From NCBI GenBank assembly GCA_034620365.1, contig JAQGEQ010000354.1:558001-622000 (forward strand): a DNA stretch of 64,000 nucleotides, in the 5' to 3' direction. Below the pieces are notes generated by a model. It saw only the letters and a list, made by a program, of their open reading frames with translations. It did not search any database and was not told where the DNA came from. This document shows, piece after piece, positions 14,526 through 27,311 of this stretch. Numbering within the stretch: the first letter of the stretch is position 1; every line of letters begins with the position of its first letter. The translations under genes and the position numbers were made by a program. The stretch is from Pegea sp. RAD2-039. Its lineage: Eukaryota > Chordata > Thaliacea > Salpida > Salpidae.

Positions 14526-15290
14526 GATAGAAAATAGAATGTCGATTCAAAAAGAAAACTAACAAAACACAAATGTGTTCTATCAGGTTTTAATTCTTAA
14601 CTTATTAAAGCAATCGAACCCTATATTCTTCAGCTACAAGTGTAAACATAAGTGATTGAAATAAGTTGATAAATGTAACAGTTTCTAGAGTACGTGTACT
14701 AAAAAAACCTCAATAATTGTGACTTGTGTGCTATTAAAACTAAAAGTCTTGTGTTCACCGCCCATAAAAACCACAAATATCACAATAATGATCGAGTAAC
14801 TTTAGAGTAAGAAACAAGATCAAGACTGTTGCAGGTCAATGTAGTCTTTTAAATGTGCTTTGGTGGAGTTAGTAGAGAAAAACTAATAGTTACGATCAGT
14901 AAAGATAAAGTAGTAAAGAGAAAATATCTCTCAGTTGAAAAAATGATGAGAAAATTGAACCGATAGGTTGCGTTTTGAGATAATTTTTGAAATGAAATAA
15001 AAGATTGGAGCTTCTGTTGATATACTACAGATTAATTGGATTCTGAAACACTCTGTCTGTAAGCTTCAAATTGTACTGAGGGTAGCTGATAATTAAAAAA
15101 AAAATTGTTGAAATACAAGACAAACATAACTTTTAAAACCTCTCAATGGCTTATTAACTATTTTGGAAAATAAGTTGAATTAATTAGAGTCTAATTGCTT
15201 GAAAATAGTACTCAGGAAAATATATTTTTATATTTTTAACTTTAAAGACTTGTTATGCACTAATTAATCGTTTCGTTGGTATCAGAAAAT

Positions 15291-15298
15291 TGACGTCA
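15291..15298. promoter_or_regulatory. Perfect CRE-like palindrome TGACGTCA
   Basis: This is the consensus for CREB/ATF-type bZIP factors. It lies about 0.8 kb upstream of the ADAMTS start codon, so it could belong to that promoter. A second copy is at 23834-23841, far from any recognised gene start. Function is inferred from the consensus only. Confidence 0.25.
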
Positions 15299-16380
15299 TA
15301 TACAGAAGGTTGCAGATGAACGAGCAGCAGAAAGATCAAAGAAAAATGAGATTAGGCCAGCAAAGCTCTCCACTTTTGCACATTCATAACACTTCAGATT
15401 GCTCACTAGAAACACGCTCAACAAGAATATGCTTATCAACCAAATGGTGGTGAATGTAAGCATGTTACTTGGTGAGAGAGACTACAAGAAGAAAGTTGAA
15501 GAGATTATGAGAAGAATAATTCAAACAGAAACAGTTATATCATTTTGCTTACAAGAAGAACTAGTTAACAGACTTCAAATAAGTTCAAGCTTTTCGACTA
15601 CAAAACTTTATTCATCAAACAAACTATGTAACTCATTTTATAGTTGCACCTCATAAAATAATTCTTGTAAATTCTGTATGACGTTCTCACTTGAACATTA
15701 TATAATACACAGGCAAATCTTACTGCTAACATCTTTTAAAATGTCGAAATGAACTGTCACTTAAAAACTTTTTGTAAATAATCTATTTCAATCAAACCTT
15801 TTTATTATAAACAGTTTACCAAATATTTATAAAAGTTGTTTAAAAATTTTGAAATTTATAAGTTTTAATAGACAATTGAAAATACGTTTTATCAAAAAAA
15901 GTGTTTTGATTTGATTACAATCTAAGTTTTTAGTCTCTAAACTTTTTGTGATTTTCTAAATGAGATTAATTTTGCATAACTTGAAATCAAAAATAGTCTT
16001 CTCAACGTACAAACAATGCAAGTATTTTCTCAACTCTTTAACTTTTAATATAAAACTAGAACATATTCTGTTTGCTCTTTAAGCATAAATAAAATTTGCA
16101 AAATTAAACCAAAACTTCAACAAAACAATCTATAAAATCTGATTTTACTCAAAACTTATACTTCTAGTAAAAAACTGTTGGCTGAAAAACGATAAAACGC
16201 CGGCTTTTCAAGAGCTTTGCAAGTGGTTGTTACTATCTGACTAAAACCATCTTTCTTACTTGCATACTTCTTTTTCTTAAGCTTTTCATTAACGACACGG
16301 CTCTCTCGTTTAAAACTTTTTTTAATCTTTTTTCTCTCTTTTTATTTCAAGTTTTAATGTTTAAAGCTTCTTTCCCATTT

Positions 16381-16569
16381 TTAACTATTCTTTTTAGTAA
16401 TTTCACTATTGTGCTTCTTGTCTCTATCTCTCCGAGTGTTTTCATTGATTTTGCGCCTTATAAACTTAACCTCAGACAAATCCTTCAACGACCATCTATA
16501 GCCGTTGAGAGCTAGAGCTAAATACAAGTCCTTCTTCTTTTGTTTTATGATTTTGTGAAAGGTAAATGC
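16381..16569 (-). pseudogene. Unrecognised coding-like relic
   Basis: A minus-strand stretch of 62 codons is open without an ATG and is followed by TAA. It encodes a strongly basic, helix-like segment (for example LNGYRWSLKDLSEVKFIRRK). Adjoining minus-strand DNA up to about 16750 and down to 16190 keeps switching between open frames, as in a decayed gene with frameshifts. I do not recognise the family. A mobile-element remnant is the simplest guess. Confidence 0.25.
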
Positions 16570-18041
16570 TCAAATAGTAAAATCACATCAGATGCTGGTG
16601 ACAAATTGTTTCTAATGTCTTAAGATATCAACATCAGCTTGGTTACTGCTTTCTACAGAAGAAGCAGATGGAATAGTTAAATCAAATAAACTTTCATACT
16701 GTTTAGATATAAAAAGATGGTTGTTTGATTCTGATAGAGTTTTCTCGAAGTTTTATTATCTCAAAAGTAGCTTAGATATATCAGTTAGAAAAAACATATA
16801 ATGCACATAAACTAATAAAGATAGATCTGATATTTTATCAGATTATTCAATCTAATTAAATTCGTGGTAACGTTCCAGATGCAGTTAACTGAGTTATACT
16901 TGAAACCTGATTATTTAAAATAAGAAATAATATATTTCAAAAAATACTTTATTTTTTAGTAAGAAAAACGGTGATTAAAAAACTTTTAAAGACGTTGTCT
17001 CAACAAACAATAGTAAAATATAAACCTTTTAATAATATGGTACAACACTTAAATTTAAGTAATGATAAATTTTGAAAAAAGTGTTTTGTGGTTACTCTTT
17101 CATACTTGCTAGATAAGTTATAAAGTCAAGTAGATTTAAAATAACAAAAATGATTTCTAAGTTTTGAATTCATCTTTTTGTGAATTAAAACAATCGAAAT
17201 TATTTGGTTTCGCCGGAATCTATCAAAAGTTTGATTGTTCAATTAAACTCTTTACCTAAAAATTATTTCATTAAATGTCAAAAGTAAGAAAGTGATACGA
17301 CTGGAGGATAAACTGATTTCTAGTTAATAATTTGCTTGAAAAATGTAGTTTAAAGTTTTAAGAATGTTAAAATAGTATATTATTATTTCAATTATATAGT
17401 TTATTGACAAATATTTTATGAAAGAAAACATAAAAAAACATTTGAATATGTACTCAATTGACGGTTGTTTAAAAGCAAAGTAACTGTTTACAGATAATTT
17501 AAAAACTATTTTCATACTTGTAATTATTTGAACCTTTTGCAAGTTTATACTCAAATCTTTTTGCGTTTATTCAGAAAAGTAGATACATCTAAAAGAAAAT
17601 CTTTGCACTTAGTGAAAAACAGAAAAATCATTTTGAAAGGTTGACAACTTAAGCTTAAAAACAACAAATAATGAGTAATTTTTCAGATACATATTTTTAA
17701 ATAGCGTCACAAGTCAAAGCGATTTAAATTTTGGACAATGAGCTGAAACTGAAACAAACTGACACTCTTACGATTCTGTGCTGAAAGTTTAAAATAGAAC
17801 AAAAATTACAGAATTTCAAAAAGAAAGTTTTTATTACAAAAATAGAAAAAGTTTATATGAATCGAAAAAGCTATTCTAGATTTTATAGTCGAGTACTTCA
17901 TCTATCAATCTGCGTTTTATTATTCAAACCAACGAGTGAATGAAATACATGAATCAATTTTTGGTATTCAGAACTTACCGTTTATTTACTTGTGGCTAAA
18001 GTATAAGAACCACATCTCTTATTTAGATTTATACGCTAACG

Positions 18042-18063
18042 TTCGTCGCCTTTCGCGGGCGAA
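18042..18063. other. Local G+C-rich patch with small inverted repeat
   Basis: About 22 bases dense in CpG stand out in an otherwise very A+T-rich region. TCGCC at 18046-18050 can pair with GGCGA at 18058-18062 around a 7-nt loop. A 61-codon open stretch follows at 18115-18297 but begins at a non-ATG codon and resembles nothing I know. Meaning unknown. Confidence 0.2.
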
Positions 18064-18919
18064 TGGGGTTAGGCACAAAACAAACAATTTAAGAACAAGA
18101 TGAACTCTGAATGATTGAAAGTCTTATTCTATTATTGTTATTTCGTTTGCTTGTCTGTATTTGTCTACGTTTTATTGCTATATCATTTGCAGGACAAACT
18201 TTATCACTCAGTCGAGTTGGCTAAGACTAATAACTTTGCTGTCTTAGTATGTTTCTGTGCATTTATGAATAAGTGGAAAGCGCAACAAATTGAATAGTAA
18301 TTTGAGCTTTGAATGAATTCAAATCAAATGCATTATTGAGGTACAAGATCATCATTGATGGTTTAGGAATTAAGCAATAAATCTTTATCAAAAACTTCTC
18401 ACAAAAAAACCTTTTAATTTAGTATTATAAAATAAAAGTTTAAATAATCAAAGTAAAGTAAATAAATACCTTTGTTGTTGATGATGATAATGAAACTACT
18501 TCAGTTTGGATATTTCGCCAATTCTTGAACTTAGACAAATATTTTTTAAATAACTCTGTTTCTACAAAAAAAATTGTAATTAAAAATCTTTTTAATATAT
18601 ATATCTTGAGTTCTTATACTATTTATAAAATGGTATTTGATATATTTCTGAGTTTTTTTTTCAAATTTCAATTTTGCTATTGTCTGTTCTTACAAGTTTG
18701 AAAAAAGTGAACGATTCTATGTTGTTGTAAAATGTTACCCACATTCCTTCTCAGTCAGTTGAAGTGAAAAAGAATCTGATCCTGACCTTCATCTGATTAG
18801 TCTTAAATTTCTATCCTCAGTTAAATCTAATAACTTACTAAAAATAAACAAGTCATATTGTTTATACAAACAGGATTCAGTTCCATTTACGTTAAAGTGA
18901 TTTTAGCAAAATCGTTGAA

Positions 18920-19524
18920 ATGAATCATCAAAATAACCTTGAAAAGTGTGATGACCCTCAAAGACATAGTAACTCCATTTACTCCACATCTTAATCACAT
19001 TTAGGTCAGCAAGAAGCTGATGAAACTTTAGATACTACACAAATCTGTACTTCCGTTAATAACATGCAAAAACTTGTTGAAATCTTGATGATCAATTGCA
19101 AATATCTCTCTCCTCATAATCAATCACTACGATCGTTTTGCTAAGTTGAATGTCTTTGATTTTCCCACGCTATAAGCGAATCTTTTTTTATATAATTGAA
19201 GAACACCAATGAATTTCTTATCTCAAAGGAGCTTTAATCCGTAGCAAGCGTGTCGAAAAAAGATAATGAAGATTGAAGTAGAGTCCAACTCAATTAAAAG
19301 ACGAAAACGAAAATTGTTTTTTAGCTACTGATCAATCTACCGGACCACTAACTGCAGAATGTTTTTTGATATCAGACTTGGCGGAGATCCACTTATAAGA
19401 CTTGTTGTTGCTGTTCAGAAATAAAAGAAAACAAAATTTAGTAAGAAGTCGTTTTTTGTTTCAAATTCTTGCTGCTAGTGACCTGTTTAGAGCACTTCTA
19501 AATCAAACAGATCAAACCTTTTAA
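18920..19524 (+). pseudogene. Decayed coding region, family unknown
   Basis: Two stop-poor blocks lie on the plus strand. From ATG 18920 to 19144 there are 75 codons with one internal TAA (for example QQEADETLDTTQICTSVNN). From 19282 to 19524 there are 81 codons with one internal TAA, including DQSTGPLTAECFLISDLAEI and SRFLFQILAASDLFRALLNQ. In DNA this A+T-rich a random frame should hit a stop about every 12 codons. The blocks probably come from one old gene. Sequence just downstream (YDGTKDDDFYL near 19560) vaguely recalls retroelement Gag, but not enough to name it. Confidence 0.35.
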
Positions 19525-20938
19525 AAACTTGAAGAAATAAGCTTCTCAAGAATAAAGTTTTGACCACATATGATGGAACAAAAGATGATGATTTCTATTT
19601 ATGTTTGATTATTTAATATCAGCTTAATCATAAATTGGATGTCTTAGCTATCAGATTTTGTGTCAACTTTCATGTTGCTTTATCTAAATAAACATATTGA
19701 CACTCGACTGGCATAATTTTCACAAAGTTATTAATTGATTGTGGCAACAACAGAACTTATCTAAACTAATCACAAGATCTTTCAACAATATCTCCTTTTG
19801 TTCAGAGAAATTGACAGCTAACTGAAAAGTAAGATAAAAGATTTTTATTTAACTGATTATATTTTTAAGGTTTCTCAATTGCTAGACATCAACATAACAC
19901 AATTTTTTATTTGCTTTTCAAATAGAAGATTTTGATTAAAAATAATCCATTTTAACTGCTTTCAAAAACTGAGTTTTTGTTATCTTCTTTTAATGCTTAA
20001 TAATTTTCGGTTTTATAGAAAAAATTAGAAAGAATGTTATTTGCTGTAAATAATAAACACACAAAAATGTAAAAACTGTTTAAAAATGTCACATTAAATG
20101 AATAAAACAAATAATAAAGATGTTGAACATTTAAAGCTCAATCAAAAACTGAATGAAAGTGCATAACATTAATTATTTAAATTAACCAATTTGTTGTTTG
20201 CTAGAATAATACTCTTTATTTATGAAACATAGAACACAAAAAGTATTTATTTTTCAATTTAAAATAAGTAAAGTAAACCTATTTCTTTATACACAATCAC
20301 AGTTAAAGTTTAATGATAAAGTAATCAGCTAAACAATAAAAATTTTCAAAATTTTCTCTTGCAATTCATGTTTGCTATAATTGACATCTTTTTCTATAAA
20401 TACATAGATACAATTTTATCATACTTTATCGTCAAAATTGTATACAAAAACGTATTTAAGTTGAATAACTTTAATATTCTTTCGTATAATTTTAGAAATC
20501 ACAACATAATTTCTAGTTACTCCAATTTTATATGATCTGTTAATAAATTGATTATGATGAGTAGCTTTAGAAGCCACATGCAAATATTTTACAATTAACA
20601 GCAGAAATGCTTTCAGATTTATTTATTCTGATTTTGTATTTCTGATACATTATCAGGAAAATAAATCAGAGTGAAAATCATCAAAAATTCCTCAATAATA
20701 TTATTGCATTAAGCCGAAGCTATGTAGTAGTTAATAGCGTAAGATAGTTTGAAATTTTTTACATATCTTTTAAAATTAATTAATAAACTTCAAATTAAAA
20801 GCTGCTGTAGTGTTAAACTATTTATATCAATTTCAAGATTGCAAATTTGCAAATAAAAGAAGCTGTTGAATTATTAGCTAGTAATCAACTTGACATTCGA
20901 TAAATTAAACAAACTGTTGATAAGAAACTGTTGTTGTA

Positions 20939-21262
20939 AATCCTTTTAGCCTTAGGGCAAACACAAAGGTTTGCAGAACCTTTATCAACAGAAACCACGG
21001 AGATTAAAATGTGGAAGACCAATAAGACCAATATGATTTCCGGTGGGCGGAAATTGTCTTCTTTTGTAGTTCAGACTTTTGGAAAAATAAGAACGACTAA
21101 TCAAGTATTCCATTACTATGCTATTTAAATTTCCATAAGTTGTTTAGCGAGACCAAAATTGAGGAAGATGTTACTAAGTTCTTGAAGAAGAGTTTGGAAA
21201 AACAAATTTATTTTTACACATCATATTATAAATCAAGCATAACAGAAAACTATTTTAACTAA
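20939..21262 (+). pseudogene. Decayed coding region, 108 codons with three TAA stops
   Basis: One plus-strand frame runs 108 codons and is broken only by three TAA codons before its final TAA. Segments such as QYDFRWAEIVFFCSSDFWKN and SETKIEEDVTKFLKKSLEKQ look like protein rather than translated A+T noise. No splice sites explain the stops and no family is recognised. Probably part of the same relic belt as 18920-19524. Confidence 0.3.
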
Positions 21263-21735
21263 TCTTGTAGGTCTAAGTTTTCTACCTTCAAAGTCTCAAC
21301 ATTTAAAACAGATTACTTTGAAACAAATTTGATACTAATACTCAGACCTTTAAAACATACAATGGCTGTTTCAAATGCCTTGTTTCTTTTATAACACTTT
21401 TAAAAACTATCAACCTGTGACTAACAAGTAAAATGATGTAATGATTTATTTTTTGGTGTTTATTTCATTATTTGTCATCTTTTCAGATTCGTTAAACTTT
21501 GAAGTATTATAACGACAGTTGAAATTATTCAGTCTACTGATTATTAATTGTAAAACGAAAGAAATAAACCAAAATGAAACCTAAAAGTTCTTAGAAATTA
21601 ACTGATACTTTTTAAAACTTATCTTTTTGTATTCCTAACTTGTATCTTTATTTTTTCGTGGTAGATTTTTGATATTCTGATTCTGAGGCTGTTTAGAGCT
21701 TATCTGATGTAAGTTTAAACAAGAAATAAGGTTGA

Positions 21736-21870
21736 GTACGTGCCAGAAACCAGGTGGTCTTATCAATTTTTAACCTTCCAGCTGTATCAAGAAATGGTGA
21801 CTTAGATCAAAGCTTTCGAATACATTTCTCTCACACCTTTAAAACTATATCAATTTATCTTTGTAAGTGA
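21736..21870 (+). pseudogene. Short coding-like relic
   Basis: 44 open codons on the plus strand, ending in TGA, with protein-like content (SIFNLPAVSRNGDLDQSFRI). There is no start codon and no recognisable domain. Listed because it continues the plus-strand relic series of this gap. Confidence 0.2.
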
Positions 21871-22152
21871 GAAGCTTTATTTCTTAGCATTGGAAAAGCT
21901 ATTTTATTGGTTAGAAAAAATAGTCTGTAATGAAACGTGACTTTTAAGCTGATATCTTTGTATAAAATCAAAAAAAAAAACATTTTTCTACTGTCACTGT
22001 TATTGTTTTTTTTTTATTTAAATGAAATAATAAACATAAAATTCTACTCATCATTAAACCTGTTTAGTTCAGAAGTAATTTTCTGGTTAGTTTTAAAGTA
22101 ATTATTTCTACTAGATGAAATTGATTAGTACAACATTCAAAAAGGAAAGTAA

Positions 22153-22296
22153 TTTTTAGTTTTACATCATCATTGCTTAAATACACGCCCTTTGGCGTTC
22201 TGTGTCATTTATCAACAAGTATCTGGTGAGAAAGGAGCCTACAATATAGGTAGAATCACTTCTAATAGTTTTCGTCGAGTTTATTTGATGAACTAA
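22153..22296 (+). pseudogene. Coding-like relic with an integrase-like LNTRPL motif
   Basis: 47 open codons contain HHHCLNTRPLAF followed by QQVSGEKGAYNIGRIT. The hexamer LNTRPL resembles the LNSRPL-type motif near the end of LTR-retrotransposon integrase cores. This single short motif is the only link, so the assignment is tentative. Further stop-poor DNA in shifting frames extends to about 22680. Confidence 0.2.
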
Positions 22297-23833
22297 CCTT
22301 GATAACAAGTATATGTTTTCCTCTACAGCTATATATTGAATTTCAGAAGAAAAGAAAAATAATTCAAAGTTCTAATAAATACAAGAAAGAAAAGTTATCA
22401 TGACTTTGTATTTCTTAATCATAGAGAAGCAAATCTTTTTGTGAATCATAGTCAAAATCATCCTATTGTATTCATGGGCAAAAAACAACTCTGTTGATGG
22501 CAACTTATCAAGGTTTTCAAATGGTAAACGGCTGGCTCTACTTCAATATTTTTCTTTGTTTGTTCGGGGTGTTCGCTTCAATTTTCACTTGTAGAGAAGT
22601 TTTTATTTTACCCTAAAACTTCAAAACCTTTCTTTTCTCAATCTACAATGTTTTTATTTCAACATGACTCCTTTTAAATAACTCAAGCTAGCTAACAATT
22701 CATTTATTTGCATTTGCTTAATTTAAGCAAACATCATTCTCTTTCAAACTCATTTATTGTTTAATAATTACACAACTTTCTTGCAGACTTCAAACTATCA
22801 TAGCTTAACTAAACTTGTAGATAACATACTAGTTGGTCATAACTTATAAAAATAAACTATAATCTTTGTACCTATGTCAAACTACACTCACATTTGCTGT
22901 AAACAAACAATCCAATCATGACCTTATTCTTTGAGAATAGCAAAAATAGAATCTTAGTTTGGTATAAGCTATTAAGAGTTTTCTTATTATCTAGAATTTT
23001 AAGCTACCAACAATCTTTTTTTATTGCCTTTATATGCTCTAAAGACGACCAAATCCTTGTGTTTGACAAATTTTGACAATTGTAATTTAAACTTTTCAGC
23101 TTTTGATACATACTTTGTGAATACTTACTGTTTTAATTTAGTAATTCTAAATAATAAGCTTGAGAAATTAAAAACAGTTTTTTTATTTTCGTTTTTATTA
23201 AATTTAACTTTTGTAGTTTTTTATCTTTTACTTTAGATTTTCGAGAAAAAAAAACAATTTTTTTCGTTTTTTTTCGCTTGAAAGGCAGATGAATGTAAAA
23301 AAAACATTTTTTTCAATTTTAATCAAATTTTAACTAATTATAAACTCTGTTGGATCTTAATTTTCAAATTTAGATCGAACATGAGATAAAATTATTTAAC
23401 TTTTAACTCTATTTAATGTGATTTTGATCAATATGTATAAGGAATAAAAAATCGCTTATTCCTCTTGTTGCTACATTAAAAAATAAAATCAGTCTTCTCA
23501 TATTTAATGAGCAAGATACGGAATGAAAAAGACATCAACTAAAGATGATTGTCAGCAAAATATCAAGAAATGATCCTGTTCACTTAGCTGCAAAATGTGT
23601 TTCATATTTCTGTTTAATCTGAAATCGAACCTTCAGAGGTCTTTAAGTTGACTCATTCAGCTTCGGATTTACTTTTATTTATCTCAAGACTTGATTTCAC
23701 TGAAACACGATGAAATTTGAAAAAGATCCCTAATGGAAAATTTAGTTGTATTTCTATCATCACTACTTTTTATAACGGTTATTAAAATACCACAATTATG
23801 ATGTCACTATTTACTCGGTGTCGCTTAGTTATA

Positions 23834-23841
23834 TGACGTCA
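23834..23841. promoter_or_regulatory. Second CRE-like palindrome TGACGTCA
   Basis: Same 8-bp bZIP consensus as at 15291, inside the gene-poor gap about 3.5 kb upstream of the CUB/EGF/sushi gene start. It could be a distal element or chance. Confidence 0.15.
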
Positions 23842-24361
23842 ACGATGATTTTACAAGCCTTAGATGATGACAAAAACTTTGGTTGTTAGTATATTTGAAT
23901 CATCATAATTATAAATGACAGTGTTTAAATTAAATTGCAAATGAAAGTGATGAAACACCCAACCAATTAAACTTTTCTATTTCTTCAATAATGATGATTA
24001 TAGAAAAGAGGTAGGCATATTGAGAGACTTAATCTCTGATGATATACTTTTATAGTCTACTTCTGACTAAGAAATTTTTGCTTTCTCCTTAAAAATATGT
24101 TTGACTTAACCTTCAAATCAATCCTGAAAACAAAAAAGCAAACTCAAACTCAATAATCTGCGCTAATCTTCATCCAAATTAGCCTCGTTGAAAATAACGA
24201 AAAGAAAGTTGAAGCCATGAGATCAGTGACAGTTTGCAAACAAAGTAAAACTTGAAAATACACTATTAACATGTAAGAAACTAGATTACTTAATACTAAC
24301 ATCACTTCTCTGCAACATAGTCAGCCAACTGGTGATAATGTTAATCTAAAGTTTCAAACAT

Positions 24362-24469
24362 GACTCTGTCAGGCCTTTTGATTCCTGCAATGTTCAAAAG
24401 ATTCCTGTTGTGAGGGAGAAAGGATTTGGTGACGTTTCTAGTTCTAGATGGATAATATGTAAGATCTAG
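24362..24469 (+). pseudogene. Short coding-like relic
   Basis: 35 codons open to a TAG, reading for example FDSCNVQKIPVVREKGFGDV. Just upstream, another frame is open (TSLQHSQPTGDNVNLKF), suggesting a frameshift. A donor-like GTAAGA lies near the end, so a real exon is not excluded. Family unknown. Confidence 0.2.
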
Positions 24470-27290
24470 AATACAAAACATTTTTTTATATTTTTTGTCA
24501 ATATTTTGTTAATATAAGATCTGTTGCCAATCAAAATCTTTCTTTTCCATCATTTGTTTTCCAAATAATCATAATTATCCTCTTTTTGATCTCTGTACTT
24601 CTTTTTGAGGCTCTACTCAGTCAGTCATGCATGACAGCTGGTTGGTCGTTATGCTTGACTGGATGTTTACGATCGCACAAAAGACGAGTATAAAGAAGAA
24701 AACAGTAAAGACTTGTTGCATAAGAGTCATCTCTTCACTGAATCTTTTCGTTGCTTACAGATGTTTTTTAGGCTAATCTAAATCTTTAAAAACAACAATT
24801 CTTAAGCTTAATTGTTTCTACTATATTTTAAAAAGCCTTAAAAGTTTTAATAAAAAGAAAAATTATATTCAGTTGTTAACATCTTTTATTTTACTAGTGT
24901 TAACTAGTTTATCTCTTATAATGTAACCTCAAAAAACACAACTTCAGATGAATATACCCAAATTATAGTTACAAGTTGTTGTAAAGTTAAATAAAACTTT
25001 TTTTACTTGAGTTAAAAGGTATCAAAGTAAAAGGTTTTTGCCGTTACTTGCAGTATATTTTACAAATTGAGAGCATAATACACAAATTTGCTTTCAAAAC
25101 TACTTAAAATCGTTTGTATAAAACTAAGACCTTTTGATGATTTCTTTAAGAAACATTTTTAAACTCAAATTGTCTTTTTTAAATATGATTTTTTAGGCTA
25201 TAGAAAAGGATTGAAAATTTATTATAAGTTTTATTTAAAAAGCTTATCTAGGTGCTCTAGTAAAATTGAAGTGATAAGACTTTAAAAAGTTTTAAAACAA
25301 ATAGAATAAGTCAGATAAATTTGGGTTAAAGTTTGATGAAAACTCATTTTTGATTAATTGAAATATTATCTATTTTGTTTGAATGCATTATAAATACTAA
25401 AAAACTTAATACAACGAACCAATCAGTAAATAAATCAATAATTTTTGATCAAATTAAACTAATAATTTTACAGAAAAATACAGCATACTAAAAAATAAAT
25501 AATGTTTAAATTTTGATCAACTTTAATACCAAAACAAAGTTTTTGTTAACAAAACATCCAAGCAATGTTCCACAATTCTATGAAAAATATGTGATCAACA
25601 CAAACAATCTAATTTTCTTAATTACTAGTTTAATTTAATTTGAACTATTCTCTAAAGTCATACATGTGATAAAGTAACTAATATTACTTTTTTTGCATTA
25701 CTTGTGAAGTTTAATCTTGCTGATTACTTCAACCAAATAGGATTTGAAAAATGTAAATTATAAACTTTTACTTTTAATAAATCTTTTAATGTTATTTCTC
25801 TTGTGATTTTACGATGGTTCAAACTTTTCCAGACACATTTCAACTCTATTAGGTTATTAATTAAATCTTATAAAATGATAACTTTACCTTTAAGATCGAC
25901 TAATTAAAGTTTACATTTAATTGGTTTAAAACTTGAAAGAATCTACTAAGGATGAACAATAGTCAGTACATCTGGTTGAGTTTACTAAAAACTAATAAAA
26001 AATTGGAGTTGAATGAATTGTTAAAGATTATCATCATTTTTCATTACATTTAGAAATTTATTTTATAATTTATCCTTATAGGTTTTATGTAAACTTATTT
26101 GCCCAAAATACTACTAAACTGTTACTAAACATTAGTTTTTCTATATTTTTTAGTTTTAATAATTTTTTGCTATTTATCAATAAACTTAGATTTAAAAGAC
26201 CATAACCAGTAAATTTTTTTGTAGTTTTCACTTTTATTCGTTGTGTATTTCAAACAAGAAAGAAAATCAGTTTTAACTTTGTTTTGGAAAATATTATTTG
26301 GACAAGAAAAAACTGCTAGCTAAAGATAACCAGGAGTATAGTTTCTGTTTTAAAGATAATTTACTATTTGTAATCGCCCATGCATACTTATATGTACTTC
26401 AAGTAATATAGCGCACAAAAAAGCAAAGATGTCTATACCTTAACGTGCTTTTATATAATTGACTTTTGGATCAATTTTGAGTGATATGTTTAAAGCACTG
26501 TGTTAATGTTATCTTTTATACTTTAAATGATTATTCAAGTATATTTTAAATCCAAATTTTTATTTTCACAATTTTTCTACACAAATAAAAGAATTTTAGT
26601 GTTAAAAATTCTCTCTATTTTATGAATAGTATTCTATCTAGATCTAATCTTTTATTTGAATATGAGTACTATAAGTGTATAGTTATAAGCTAAAAGTATC
26701 TGCAATATGTCAAAAAATAGTAAAAGACAAATAAAATATATAAAGTTTAAAACTAAATGGCTTTAACTAATAGATAAGAACGTTTTGTTTTTGAAAAATA
26801 TTTGGTTCAAAAATATTGTCTAAAAACTTGTTGTATGATAAACGTGTTTTTCACAATGGTTGTTTCATAAAGAATGTCAATATAAGAAAAACCAGGCTAA
26901 AATTGTATTCAGGTTCTTGATACATCTTTAAACCGTTAAGTACAACGGCTAAGAAAACAAATATTAAATATAAATGAACAACTGGCAAGAAATTGACTGT
27001 TAAACTAAAGTATAATTAAAAAATTAATTTCTATATAATTAAATTCTAATTTGTCAATTTAATTAAAACATTTTTCTTCACATTGATGAATATCTGAAAG
27101 CTATTTAAGGAACTAGCCTACCCTCAACAACGTTGAGTACTTAATATGAATAGAGAAATTGCGATGAAGAGTTCCTCTTTAGATGGTTTGAAGAGGCCAT
27201 CAATTTGTAAAGCTGATGATCAAAAGAAAAGAATAAATTAACTTTGAGACGAGTACACAAGACAACAAATAGTTTGTTAGTTGCAATTCT

Positions 27291-27311
27291 AGATAAGACT
27301 GAAGTTTTTTA
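27291..27311 (+). promoter_or_regulatory. Acceptor-like site before the CUB/EGF/sushi start codon
   Basis: TTGCAATTCTAG ends at 27292, leaving a leader of 19 nt before the ATG at 27312. It fits a trans-splice or 5' UTR intron acceptor, as at the other gene starts. Confidence 0.3.

Larger units (their letters stand above)
14526..27290. other. Gene-poor gap with coding-like relics
   Basis: No complete gene is recognised between the divergently placed ADAMTS and CUB/EGF/sushi genes. Most of this is A+T-rich DNA with homopolymer runs. Several stop-poor stretches are listed separately at 16381-16569 (minus), 18920-19524, 20939-21262, 21736-21870, 22153-22296 and 24362-24469 (plus). Their base composition is less A+T-rich than the surroundings. 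No tRNA or rRNA gene and no CRISPR-like array was seen. Confidence 0.5.

Noticed and set aside
15399-15656. 85-codon open stretch on the plus strand upstream of the ADAMTS gene.
   Set aside because: The first codon is not ATG, there is no splice context and no family resemblance. It may be another relic, but the signal is too weak.
18920-21262. Idea that TAA is reassigned to an amino acid, because relics here are broken mostly by TAA while the four recognised stop codons are all TGA.
   Set aside because: The four intact coding regions avoid in-frame TAA across roughly 1,500 codons. TAA is simply the commonest stop to arise by mutation in A+T-rich DNA.
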